This document shows positions 23,860 to 36,297 of a stretch of 64,000 nucleotides of DNA, piece after piece. Origin of the DNA: Phascolomyces articulosus. Lineage: Eukaryota > Mucoromycota > Mucoromycetes > Mucorales > Lichtheimiaceae. Every line of letters starts with the position of its first letter. The first letter of the stretch is position 1. The translations under genes were made by a program, and so were the position numbers. The notes beneath the pieces are model-generated. The model did no database searches, was not told where the DNA came from, and saw nothing but the letters and a program-made list of their open reading frames with translations. The DNA is taken from positions 248,001 to 312,000 of the forward strand of contig JAIXMP010000036.1 in the NCBI GenBank assembly GCA_025677815.1, written 5' to 3'.

Positions 23860-26800
23860 TATGGTAAATAGTAGTACACGTGATATTTTTTAATGAGGAA
23901 GAATAAAACTATTAATGGTATGGTATGATGTGGTTGCGTGTGTGTATTTTTTGTGGAGATAATAATATAGTAATAAAGTAGAAGCCTTTTATATAAAAAT
24001 GGGTATGTGTGTATGTATGTTTGTGAATGTAAGATTGTTATGTGAGAGTGAGACACACTATTTGGATAGAGTATCTGGAAGAAAATAAATTTACAGGTTG
24101 GTTTTTTTTTTAGATTTACGCGACAATAAGAGGAACGCGAAGTCTCTTTTTCAAAAAAAATTATTGTCCAAAGCGCGGGTTTTTATATACTTTTTTTTTT
24201 GCTTGTGGATGTTGCTGCAAAGCGCCACTAAATTTCCTGGCAGAGTTTCTTATTCAAAAAGAAAAAGAAAAATGAAAAAAGAATGTCAAAATGATCTCCT
24301 TCTTCGTGAAGAAATAAAGCCTATTTTTAAAGGGAACCTTAAAAACACTCTTGCCTTATTTTGGCCGCTTAGATTTTGATTGACTTATTTGGTAATTTCC
24401 AACACCTTTAAGATACGTGTCACAAAATAGGGAAAGAAACAAAAAGTGCTACTTTTTGGTTTTTCACTCAATCTTTACCCTTATTAAGTGTCACTCTTCG
24501 TTCAGTAGATCTGCTAAATAAATACAAGGTTATTTTTGATACCTTAATAAAAATTTTACCATCATATAGAATAAATTATTTCCTAAAAATGCAAAATAAT
24601 TATGTGGTAGTGTATAATATCTTGCTGTTGGCTTAGATAAATACATAGCTACTGTTTTCTTTCAACATGTATTATAATTGTTTAGCACCGTCCTATCAAG
24701 TATCATAACAATATTGCCCTGAAATATGGATCTTTATTTCTGTTGGTTCATCCTTCTCATTAGTTATTTTATACACTTTCGGCCACATGCATTGCATCAT
24801 GCATTGAACCCCGATAAGCGCTTTATTTCCGCCGCAGCGGATTTTAATTATGATCATTTTGTATTAGGATGCTACCTTTTATAAAATAATTTATCCCAAA
24901 CTACCTCAAATGGAAAACACAAGACGATCAGCCCCTAATAATTCATAACAGAGATGGATCAATAAAACAATCAATTAAGTTTACCAACTTACCTAACTAT
25001 TTGATAAATTAAACACACAATATATAACAGATGAAGAATGTGTAACCTCATGGAAAAGTAATGTTGGTGAGCATTTGGACCATGTATAACCAATCTAGTG
25101 AGTGTAGTAAAGAGAAAAGCCGTGTGAATAGGATGAACTTTATAGCATCAGTGTTTAAAGAAAAGAAGGGAAAGAGCAGTGTGGTAAAGAGATGTAATAG
25201 TTGATAATATAAGTCAATGTTTATTGTTTACTATTATTTTTATACGGTTGGTAAAAATAATATATTCTAAATATGATAAACCCGCTGTAATTATATCTTG
25301 CTATTGAAATATGTGGCCCCAAAATATTTACATATGGTACTATAGCACTATAAACATCAACATATCTTTGTATGGGAGATTTCGCACGTACTTGGGGCTT
25401 TGTTTTTTTTTTTTTTTTTTTTTTACTATCGTCCTGAAGTCAATTACTATCTTCATTTGTTATACGTTTTACAAACAGATTTCTCCCCCAAAGCTGAAAA
25501 TCTTATATTACTATATAAATCAACGATTTAGTGTAAACTAAAACTGTTAATTCCCAAAATCTGGTTCATTGGTTTGGTATATAGAGGACTACTTTATCAT
25601 GATCTCTCGGCTTTTCCTCTGTTTTTCTTTGAATCATCAGTCCGATACGTATAGCAGAAAATACAATTCTCCCAAAAACGCACCAAGAATATTTACATAA
25701 CAAGCTACAACATTATTACAATGGCGCAATTTCTTCTTGGTTTTATCTTATAATATATGATACTTATATCTTCTAAAATATTATGATGTACATTGCACAT
25801 AATTATGTATAATCAAAAAGCAAGGTATATCATTAATTATGTACATGTGCAGCACTTTTATGTGAGAGCGGTATGTCGGCGCGATGTCAAGGTAATAGTT
25901 TAGTTTACTTTTTTTTTTTTGGAACACTTTCCATATTTTCTTAATCATATGATAACTTATACTTGCTACACTTTTCCAGAGTAATGGATCCATGATAACA
26001 ATAATGGTAACGACAGATAATAAACAACTAATGTACATATATCCTTGGACTAAACCCAACATTTGGGCTTTATCAGCACGCGATAGACTTCTTTTTTCTT
26101 CCACGTTATTTATCCATAAAAGTTAATGTGTCTATCATGGGAAATATGGATTGGGGTTGAAGCAGGAGGAGAATCAAAGGTCTAATTCTACTAGTATAAT
26201 GAGGTACCTGATGATCAGTATCACTATTATTAGTAATATTGAAATGGCCAAAATGCTGTCTTGTAAGACCACACGTTAGCTGTAAATATATAAACAATAG
26301 GATTTACGTATAACGTTGGGTAACTTACATTTCACATCTTAGTACTATAATTATAAGAATGGAGTGATACAATGCTATTATATATGGGTATTAGTGCCAG
26401 CTTTTTACATATTAATGATAAATTAAGAGACCGTGCTGGCTGTGGCGTGCCTCCTACCCTCCATGAATAAATGTGACCTGAATAACGTAATAAAAGATTA
26501 TCTTGTAAAGATTTGCAATATCATGGGGTTACATAACGTTTTGTTGAAACATACCATTGGAGCCGTAAACATCACTGTATTTATAACTATAAATCATATG
26601 TCATTAACAAACCATTGTTTAATTGTTGTTTTTACGTAATCTTGAACAATTACATTGCTGTATATTTAGTCAGTATAGTTTTTACATGACTTCATTATGA
26701 ACTCAGAGTAGGTCCGTTCCGTCAAAGCCCAATATAACTTTTTTTTGGCTTTAAAAACGATTATATAAATAAACAAAGTTCGGCTTAGCTAATGCCAGCA

Positions 26801-27199
26801 TTATGTCAAATCATAAGAAACCGTGATCCCGTCAAAAGTTATTTTCTGGAACAACATAAATATATGCCACTTCTCCAAAAATAGGAATTTTTTAGTGAGA
26901 ATCTATTTTAGGTATATAGAAAGATAATGGAAGAGCAACTCCTGGTGTAACTTTGAACCAATGACAACTTTATAGCTTATCGTTATGCCAAGCCCGATAT
27001 TTCACACTAATACCTACATCATAATCATGTTAATTCTTATTTTTAAGATGTTTATATATATATATATTGTATACACGTGGTATGAGAAAGACACAAGGTT
27101 GTATGTATATTTTGCTTGAAAGAAAAAAACAAAAAGAAAGGGTAAATTGAAAATGGTTGCGTAATATTTATAATAAGACCAAAAAAGAAAGAATGATGA
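23860..27199. other. 3.3-kb intergenic with possible coding remnants
   Basis: The left end is the promoter of the Gln-rich gene. No complete gene is visible. A poly-T tract occurs at 25403-25424. On the minus strand around 25980-26300, two short open frames look partly protein-like (a hydrophobic helix LLSVVTIIVIMDPLLWKS and an upstream LTCGLTRQHFGHFNI flanked by plausible splice sites), but they cannot be joined in frame. Confidence 0.5.
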
Positions 27200-28864
27200 T
27201 CAAACTTCAGTAGTTGTTGTTGGAGGTGTTCGTACTGGTTGATAATGTTGGGGTGAATGGATAGCCCAATTGGAACGGATGACTTCATCGGCACTTCGTC
27301 CTTTGGTTTCCGGTAAGATATAGACAGCTAAGCAAGTCATGACGACCAAAATAAATCCAAACAAATAAAAGACACCATCTTGACCGATTATGTCACGTAA
27401 TCCCAAAAACCCAGCCGATACAACAAAATTAGATACCATGTTACATGCCAAACCAACCGATCCAGCACTCGAAACAGCAGGTGTATCCACCAATTCAGGA
27501 ATCATCAAAAATGGAATGGGTCCCAAACCAATAGCAAATGCCGCTACAAATCCAATAATAGCTGCTGCTGAAATCTTATCCTGGCCTGCTGCTTCAATAC
27601 TCCATCCGAGCAATATACTCATGACAGCCATCATGGATGATGAGACAAGGAAAAGTGTACGGCGACCAACCCGATCCATCAAATAAGCCGATACAATGGT
27701 CATAAGTAAATTGACAACAGAAATATAAACTGTAATCAGATCAGAAGATTCTGGGAATACGGCAGACATGATAGATGTGGAATAAAAGATGACTGCATTG
27801 ATACCGGAGAATTGTTGTGTCAGTTGAAGCAACAGGATAATCAAGAGAGGGCGTCGATATTGCGCTGTTGAAAGTAATCGTACCACATTTATTTTGGGAC
27901 GTTCCGATTCGACAACAGTGGCCACATGAGTTTGCTGATCTTCTTCACCACCACCTTCTTCATTTTGTAATAAAGGTTGTTGTTGTCCAGTACCACCCAT
28001 TTGTTCATTTCTCCATTCGTTGACCTCAGCTTCGACCAATTCCATAGGTGGACCCCGTAAACGTAATAAAGAAGCTTTCGCACTATTGAGTCCGCCAGGA
28101 ATCGATGCAAGATGACGTGGTGAATCGACACAAAAAGGTAGCAATAAAAGTTGTGCAATAGCAAGTACAATACCAATCGCCAAGATGGAACGCCATGCTG
28201 CCAATGTAGACCATGCCATACCAACACCTTGTGCCACCAAAATACCAACAACAATAGCTAGTTGGTTCAATGTCCCGAAAAATCCGCGACTAGCTTTAGG
28301 CACACATTCCGCAATATACGCAGGGACCACCACAGTGACAATACCACTACCAAGTCCGGCTACAAACCTTCCTGCCATCAATGTGGCTGTATTCACTGCG
28401 AATGTCATGATTACAGAACCAATACCCATTAAAATGGCAGTACCAAAAAGAGCTAATCGTCGTCCGAATCGATCGCTCACGTAAGAAGCTGATAAAGCTC
28501 CCACGAGTCCACCAGCTGTCAACATGGCAACTACCAACGAATATTTGGCATCAGACATTCGAATACAACCTGGTAATCCACTATCACCATCATTTGGTTC
28601 AATAAGAATGCCTTGTTTCGTTTGACATTTAGAAATAACTGCTTGTGGAGTATTTAATTCACCATTATGGTAACCATATTGAAATGCGCCCTTTTATTTT
28701 ATTTTATTTTTATTTTTTTTTAAAAAAAAGAACAGTTTCACATTAGTGAATCAAAACGCGACCCAAATAAAAAAATAGGAAAGGGAGTGATATATAATAT
28801 TTACCAAGGTAATAACAAATACAACAAAAACAAGGTAAGAGGTGAGACCGCTTGAGGTCGCCAT
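27200..28864 (-). CDS. MFS sugar transporter (Sugar_tr family)
   Basis: Two exons (28864-28805, 28690-27200) join in phase to 516 residues, within the usual 480-560. The 20-residue first exon (MATSSGLTSYLVFVVFVITL) forms most of helix 1, which continues into GAFQYGYHNGELNTPQAV. Family signatures are in order: DRFGRR after helix 2, RFVAGLGSG (helix 4), PAYIAECVPKASRGFFGTLN, CVDSPRHL in place of the usual PESPR, QQFSGINAVIFYS (helix 7, sugar contact), DRVGRR after helix 8, GLGPIPFLMIPEL (helix 10) and PETKGR at the C-terminal end. This is a twelve-helix proton symporter or facilitator for hexoses. Membrane (plasma or vacuolar) and substrate cannot be assigned. The intron after the first helix is 114 bp. 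Confidence 0.94.
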
Positions 28865-29100
28865 GGTTAATATTATGAAACAGTTTTCTTTGTTTGTGTG
28901 TGTGAAGAATTAGTGGGTATTAATATGAAAAGAGGTGAAAGAAGTTCGTGAGAGAGAAATCGAGGTTTAGGTCATCATAATGAAGATAATGCAAAAAAAA
29001 AATTACAAAAAAAAAAAAAAAATCAGTGCCTTTTTTCGGATCACTTCGGATTGGTTGAGTTCCCAGTTTTTGTTTATCAAATCAGCAGATTTAAATATTA
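28865..29100. other. Short intergenic between two minus-strand genes
   Basis: This 236-bp stretch holds the promoter and leader of the sugar transporter and the 3' end of the CUE-domain gene. A-runs occur at 28993-29001 and 29008-29021. Confidence 0.7.
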
Positions 29101-31952
29101 TTATTTAACACGTTGACGCTGTTTATACATAGATGGTGATGATGATTGTTTCTTTACACTAATACTATTACTATCATTTCTAGCTGTAGTAGTTGGCATC
29201 TTTTTGTATTGGCTCATGGCTAATGTTATAGCTACCATTGGATCACCACCTGATTCATTAAGATATTCTTGAACTATTTGTCGGTCTAACTGAGGCAGTA
29301 CACTGCATAATTCATTTAATGCTGCATCAGGTCCCTGATCCATTGGTTTAATGGTACGTGGTGGCGGCAACGTCGAAGTAATAGTTTTTGTCGCTAAAGG
29401 AGATGGTACTGAAGGTTGATATGTTGGTATCACCAGTCTTTCATTACTAGGCAACATCGTTTCACATGATGCTTTTTTAAGCGTACGTGATAACTTGGAT
29501 GATGCGGAAAGAGGTGAAGATATACTAGGTAAAGATTCTGTCGAGGTGCGTCTACTTGAAGTGGATATTCGAATAGATCCACGCCATCGACTTGTAGTAT
29601 TGTCTGTTGGTCTGGTAGTCGAAGACAATGAAGTAGTAGAATCAACAATAAAAGGTCGTGGTGGCTTTAAAGTTTGGCGTTTAGGTGGTTTGGCTGACTT
29701 GGGTTGTTGACATGGACTATTATATTGTTGTGACGATTTAAAATCATCTGTGAATGGCATGACTTTGGGTCGTGGGGACCGTGTGAGTGAGAGACGACTC
29801 ATGGATGTTGGTAAAAAGAGTCGACTTAATGATGGTTTAGGTGTTTCACCTGAAAATGCTGCTCTTCGTGGCAATGTGACACTGTTGGATATGGATGCTT
29901 TTCGTAAAAATGTACTAATCGACCCACTCAAAGATGAATTCATGTTAGGTGTAGGTTGTATTTCTGGTGATACAGGTCGAGGTGGAGGTGTATAGCCTAT
30001 ATATTTATTTCACATTTAGTCACAACTAAATTTATCCACATTGACTCTTTCCTTTTATAGAACTTCTTTTCACTCACACACATCCTGTCACACAAAGAAA
30101 GAGAGAAATATACCTTCTGTCATTGCTTTTGGTAATCCTTTTTCTTTGGTTTGTTTAACCCACGAAGAAAGTTTTGAATCCGCGCGAAGGCATTGTTTAA
30201 ATGTTCGTTCATAAAATGCTATTCGCTCACGTGTATTTGGTACTCGCATCATTTCTGCATAAGATCGAGGATGAAATTTGATATCCGATATTTGTGCTTG
30301 ATATTCTTGTTTGAGCTGCTTTGGAAAGTATCGAGAGGACTTGCTTGATTTTTTACTGAGTGAGCGTCGTGATCGACGTGAAGAAATTGAAGAACGGGAT
30401 TTTGGTGTTGCTATCAGAGGCGATGCTATTGATTGCGTATCTGGATAATCTACAGATAATGCCATGGGACTGTTGCAAGCACTGTAGCTATAAGTTGGTG
30501 TTGGTGTTGTTGTACTGGTTTTAGCAATGTCAGTGGTAGTAGTTGCTGCTGTTGTAGTAGTAGTACTAGCGGTGTTTGCAGTTGTGGTAGTAATCAATGG
30601 CGGTGGAAGTTGAGAAGAAGGAGGAAATGAAAGAACTGGCTCCTCTTTCTCTTCTTGATCTTCCACCAGATATTTATCATTTCCTGTCGCTTCTGCATAT
30701 GAAGTTACTGGCATTGTTACCTCCTTTCTTAAAGTTGTAATATTACCTATTCCTGTTGTTAGGGTTGTAGCTGCTGCTGCTGGTATTTTTGCTGTAATCG
30801 ATAATAATGGCGGTGGGCGCGGTTGTTGATTATGATGGTATCCTCCTCGTCTCTCCTTGCGGGGCTCGTCAATTACCTCCTTGTTCTGATTCTCTTTTTC
30901 CTTTTCATCAACAACTGGCATTACAGGTTCCGAAGAGACGGCAGCCACCGCACATTGTTGTTCTTGTTGATAATCATGATTAAATTGATCCACTAATGTT
31001 GAAAAATCATCTACTGAAAATTGAATTTTCAATGTATCCAAAGGCATAAACGACGTTGGTCGTTGTTGGTGTTCGTCTTCATCTTCGACAAGTGTTTTTT
31101 CAGCAATACTATTAACATTGGATCGTGGAGGCAGTTCTTCAATTGCTGTTTTTTCATCTGATGGGTAAGTAACTAGTGTCTTCTCTTCTCCTTCTCCTGC
31201 ATGCGTCGATCTGTTACCATCCTGTTGTTGAGTAGTGTTGTCAATGAACCCCTCATTTTTGTCATGCGGATATTGTTCAGAGAAACTCTCCGAATAAGAA
31301 GGTTCTGGTTATAATTTTTTTTAAAAAAAAGACGATAATTATAAACAATATCACAAATAGAATGCCTGTGCACAATTTCTTTCGTCTCCCTTCCTTCAAC
31401 CATAAAGTAGTAGTAGTTGTACCTTTCCCTTTTATTTTCTCATTCCCACACTATCTATTTTCAAATTTTATACCTGGAATATTGTTAAAGCCTTCAATAG
31501 CTAATTGTAAATCACGTATTTGAGAGAGAACATCTATAAAACAATAAAGATAGATATTTCACCGAAAAATGAATGATCGTCGTTAATATAAAAAGAATGG
31601 AGTTATAATATTCACTTCGTTGTGTAAATTTCTATATTTATGTAATGTGCTCCTTGCAGCCACACGCACACACAAAAACCAACATCTACTGTTAATATAT
31701 CATTGTAAAAGTGAGTATGATTAGCCTTGTACTAATAAAAAGAGAAAAAGGGAGTTTTTTTGTTGTTCTTTGTGAAAACAGGGAGAAACATATATTAGAT
31801 ACCAACCTGCTGAATTGGTGCTTTTTATTCTTCAATAATCATAATAATGGATCCCTCCTTTAAATTCAAAGGATCAAGAAAAAAGTAGTAATTTTGATAT
31901 TACCTTTGGGAGATGATGATGATGGTGTTAAAGAAGAAGGTAAAGAAGGCAT
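29101..31952 (-). CDS. Large disordered protein with C-terminal CUE-like ubiquitin-binding domain
   Basis: Four exons on the minus strand (31952-31904, 31533-31474, 31304-30114, 29996-29101) join in frame to 731 residues. Exon 1 encodes MPSLPSSLTPSSSSPK, exon 2 DVLSQIRDLQLAIEGFNNIP. Most of the chain is Ser/Thr/Pro/Gln-rich and probably disordered, with Thr/Ala repeats near 300. Short ordered islands include KIQFSVDDFSTLVDQFNHDY and FHPRSYAEMMRVPNTRERIA followed by FYERTFKQCLRADSKLSSWV. Near the C-terminus (about 660-700) LNELCSVLPQLDRQIVQEYL, then NESGGDPMVAITLAM, matches the three-helix CUE fold, with a hydrophobic-Pro after helix 1 and a late Leu. CUE domains bind ubiquitin, which suggests a trafficking or degradation adaptor. 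The name of the family is unknown to me. Exon 1 lies 370 bp from exon 2, so the first exon is the least certain part. Confidence 0.75.
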
Positions 31953-33117
31953 TGGTATGTGCGTTTTTTGAAATTTTTTTCCTTTCTTCTTCTTTTCACC
32001 CTCCTTTACCCTTTTTATATGAGATGATCCAATACCAAAAAATTGTCATTTCAACTGATGGGAAAAAAAGTACCGCTTTTTTCTGTCATAAAGTGGCAAT
32101 AGTGTAGGTTGGAAGGTATGCTCATACATACTTGTATATTGCCACTCTTCCGATTAAAAAATTTATTTGGTTATTGGGTTACTACTTTTGAATGTAAATA
32201 CGTAAAAATAAAAAAGAAACATGTTTCTCTCTCATTCTTTTTAGAAACCTCCACATAGTTGTGCGGTTATAAATGATTTTTTTATATTTCTTTATCATGC
32301 ATATCTTCATTAATATCGAACTTTTAAAAACAATGGACTTAAAAGGGAGGAGTTGCTTTTATATACATTTTAATTTCATATGAACAGTTTCTTGCTCTCA
32401 AATAAAGAAATCAAAGAATCATGTTGTTCTGTGCTGATTAAATTACATATATATATATATAAACATCAGTAAGTAAACATTTAAATAATAATAAAAAATA
32501 TGAGTAACTATATATTGCTTAGACAAGTTATACAACTATAAAAAGAATGCAGGTAGTATACATATTACGTAGGTACAGAGTGCATCAAAACTGACAACCC
32601 CTACATTATTCTACAAACAACTTTTTACAAATCTATAATTCCCGCGTCAATGTAATATTACATTTAGATAACTTTATTGAATAATACAGAAATATATCAT
32701 TCAATTTATTGTTATAGGAAAATCAATTTTAATAATTCATATTTGACCATATATTCTTCCATATTAACTAAAGAGTAAAAGCAGCCAACAAATTGTATAA
32801 TTCGCTGCATAATCGTTTCATTCCCTTAAAAAAAAGCCTGCAGAATATAGTGTACTTGTGTTATTAACCATGATGGTGATAAATCGATCATCGATCGTCA
32901 TGTTATTGCTTTGGTTGATGCATGCAGATACTAGACTGCAAAATACTACATATTCACTACTACATCAGGGTCTTTATTTATTTTTTATTATTCCAGTGCA
33001 ACCCACATTTATCAAGTAATGTAAAAAAAAAAACGTGTGATATTATACTTCAAATCAATCAATATATAAAAATACACTCATTTATTAAAAGAAACAAAAC
33101 AGAAAAAAAGTATAAAT
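31953..33117. other. Intergenic between two minus-strand genes
   Basis: No coding signal was found. It holds the promoter of the CUE-domain gene on the left and the 3' flank of the GCPII-like gene on the right. AT-rich, with short TA runs near 32450. Confidence 0.65.
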
Positions 33118-36100
33118 TTACTCTTCTTCTGGATTTTCAATATCTTCGTCTTCATGATCATCATCATCATCCATATTATCATCACTCTTGTCATCATCAT
33201 CTACGAAACGTGCATGTTTACCCTTGAGTAATCCTCGAGCACTTTCAATAAAGCCAGCAGCTCGTTCTTCCATTTCACGTGTAAAGCTTGGGCTTGCACC
33301 TTGATCAATGGCTTCCACGATGCTTGGGAACATTTCAGCTTGATAACCAGTCCAAAGACCTGGTGCATATACAATATGCTTAAACCACTCACGGCCTGGA
33401 AGACCCACAGGATCAATAAAACCACGCTCGAATTGGGCAAGGCGTTCGTTGTACTTGACTAGCTTCTTCATCAATTTCTTGTGCTTCTTCTTGTGCTTAA
33501 AGACATCCATTTCATGCTTGTGTAATTTCTTCTGGAGCTTGTGGAGTTTGTGTTCAAAGCTAAAACTGGTTTCGTGTAATGCACTGACGGCAGCGGAAAG
33601 TTCAGGTAAAGTAGCGCAACCCTGATCGTCTGCCATAGCTGCAACTCGGATACTAAGTTCTCTGGAATATTCTAATGGAGACATTGGAAGTAATGCATTG
33701 CTGGATAAACGCAAAGCCAAAAGACCCCAAATACGAACCATAGTTTGGTGGTATTCATAAGTTGGATCACCAAAGTGTTCCATCCAGTAAATGCTATAAA
33801 AATGTACATGTACATGTTAGTACTATTCCCACAAATGTATAAAAAATGAATTATTCTATATAGAATTAGATTTTTACCTATCATAATTACTGTGATAGAC
33901 ACCATAGTCGCCATTGAAGCTCATAGACATACTGGCAATACCAAGATGATTGAAGAATGCCATGTAATCCGAACCGCCACCAAGAGGATCAATCATCTTG
34001 ACAATAGGAGCAGTAATAGGTTCATCTTCTCGATGCTTTTTCTTGTGCTTCTTTTGAACATCAATATCATCAACAGCCATGGTGGCACGGTCTTGTCTCC
34101 ATGCATCATAAACTGGCATACTTGTGCGAGGATCCCAGACTTCTTGAGTTACCTCGAAAATCAACTTGTTCAAAAGTGGAGTTGCTTGAGCTGCAAAATG
34201 AGGGCCTGTTACTGCTTGATCGACATTGATATAGACAACACCTTCATCATCGAGCCAAGATTTGTTATCTTCCACCCATTCGGTTGAACCAATGGAACCA
34301 TAACCTTGACCATCCCAGGATGCAAGGATTAAAGTACGGCGGGGTTGCCAGCCTCGTTCTAAGAGAAGACCCAATACACGGGAGAGTTCAAGCTATACAT
34401 TTAAAAAAATATTTTTGGGTAAGCATTATTATGTAACCTTTTTAAGCGAGGAAAAAAAATAGTGTAAGTTTGTAATATTCTATAGTATATTACCAAAATA
34501 GCAGAACCGGAAGATGATTCAGCACCACCGAATCCCCAAGCATCACGATGAGTACCTAACATCAATAATATTTATAATAACGTTGATTAATATTGATTAA
34601 ATAATATAAACAATAAATGGTAACCAATCAAATATAAAAAAAATATTAGTTTTCATTTACCAAGAATAACGGCACGGTGTGGTTCAATAGCACCTTCAAT
34701 TTTACCAATCACGTTCCATACAGGTTTAATTTGATAGTCATTGATATTAACAAGGTTGACCTGGGCAACACTTGGACCGCTATAATAATTGACTTCACAG
34801 AGACCACCGAGCCAATCAATTTCACCCTTCAAACCAAGGCCTTCCATGGCTTGGAATAGTGGCAAGGCATCTGACCATGAGATAGGTAAGGATGGGATCT
34901 TGGGCATGGCATAAGCTTCTTCAGGGTCAAGACGAGTGGCGTTTTCGGTTGAGGCGTAACCAGGAGTAAGCATATCACCAGGCAAAATGGACATATATTG
35001 AACTGTACCACGTTCAACAGAGGATGGCGAACGCCTATAAATAAAAATAATTTTTTTTAGAAAATTTTATTATTAGAAAAATAATAATTTTTTTGATAGG
35101 TTATCAAAATAAGAAGCCATTATATGTATCTTTTTTACCATGGGCCATTAGGGTATGATTCAGATGGTTCACCTTCATCGTTCTCCTTATTGAATGGGCC
35201 GTCTTCCATGGGATCAGAATAAAGCAGAGCACCGGTGCAACCGAATTTTTCGGCAGCTCGCACCTTAAGACCACGAGCAATGAGACCATGACGCATTAAA
35301 GCAATGGTACCAGTGAAGTTCACACCACGTGCAGCCAAGAATTGGAAATCATTCAAACGACCATAATTAACATATACAACGGAGCCAGTAACGTTACCGT
35401 CAGCAGAGTAGCCATGGAAAGTAGGAATCGCGTTTGGATGATTGGTAGAGGGATCTTTGGCGACAGTATCTTCTTCAAGTTTGGCTTCATACAAAAACTC
35501 TTCTGGACCACTAACGATAGCAAGACGGCGTGTCTTGGGTGTATTAATCCATGGATAATACGTTTCGATGGTGGCGTTCGGAATACCAAATAGTTCAAAC
35601 TTGTCGCGGGTCCATTCAGCTTGACGCTTATCAGCATGAGAACCAGCTAAATGAGGCTCAGCAGCATAATAATGGAAGAATTCACGGATGAAATCGCTTG
35701 ATGGGACGGACTTGATGGTTCTTGAAGCATCCTCCAAAGGAATTGTTGAAAAGTCTAAATCGAAATGTATATCATCTTCAGTGAATAGATTGCTTTTTTT
35801 TTCTGAAAACGGAAATAATAAGGTATGACCCGAATATGCTTTGTTTATATATAAATATTTATATTTGTTTTAGGCACATTACCTTGGAAAAGTGTATCAG
35901 ATGCAGGCATAAAGTGATTAAAGAATACAACGCTAGAGACAAGGAGTGCAGCACCAGCAAGGAATTTTGTTAGTTTAGATCGTGGTCGGATAGCTGGAGG
36001 CTGAGACTGTTGTTGAAAGGTAACATGTCGTTTTTCACTAGGCAACAAGGGTGCATTGGCATTATGACGACGATCTCCATGATATGTCTGACGACACCAT

Positions 36101-36297
36101 TCCATAAACCGATTCACTGTCGTGGTACGTGCATAAGCAACTGTAGGTACTGAATCATCGCCCATTTTTTCATGATGGAGATCTGACATGTACTGAGGGT
36201 GGGGATGATGATGTGAAGGCACAGGGATAGAAGCAGCCGACTCTTGTTTCTGTTGCTGTTCCGATTCCTGTGAGATCGATACGTAACCTTTTTTCAT
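33118..36297 (-). CDS. Glutamate carboxypeptidase II / transferrin-receptor-like type II membrane protein, predicted inactive
   Basis: Six exons on the minus strand (36297-35883, 35802-35139, 35034-34661, 34555-34494, 34392-33878, 33793-33118) join in frame to 901 residues. A cytosolic tail of about 108 residues is followed by one membrane anchor (about 109-130, TKFLAGAALLVSSVVFF). The lumenal part then runs protease-associated domain, M28 peptidase-like domain and dimerisation domain, the M28B order. Spacing from GTHRDAW (His487) aligns exactly with human GCPII. His377, Asp453 and His553 correspond to His487, Asp563 and His672 here. GCPII Asp387 is Glu497, the catalytic Glu424 is Gln534, and the zinc ligand Glu425 is Gly535, in SWDGQGYG where active relatives have SWD-x-EE. 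The enzyme is therefore probably dead. A Lys/His-rich insertion (HKLHKLQKKLHKH, FKHKKKHKKLMKK) and an acidic Asp/Glu tail are unusual. The family acts in peptide trimming or receptor roles at the cell surface or vacuole. Confidence 0.9.

Noticed and set aside
28985..29021. A-rich run with internal TTACA as a retroelement tail
   Set aside because: It lies in the short gap between two genes, has no adjoining element sequence and reads as an ordinary promoter dA:dT tract.
31800..31850. Possible 14-nt microexon between exons 1 and 2 of the CUE-domain gene
   Set aside because: Splice signals exist (aaaaag|CACCAATTCAGCAG|gttggt) but inclusion would break the phase into exon 2. Direct splicing keeps the frame.
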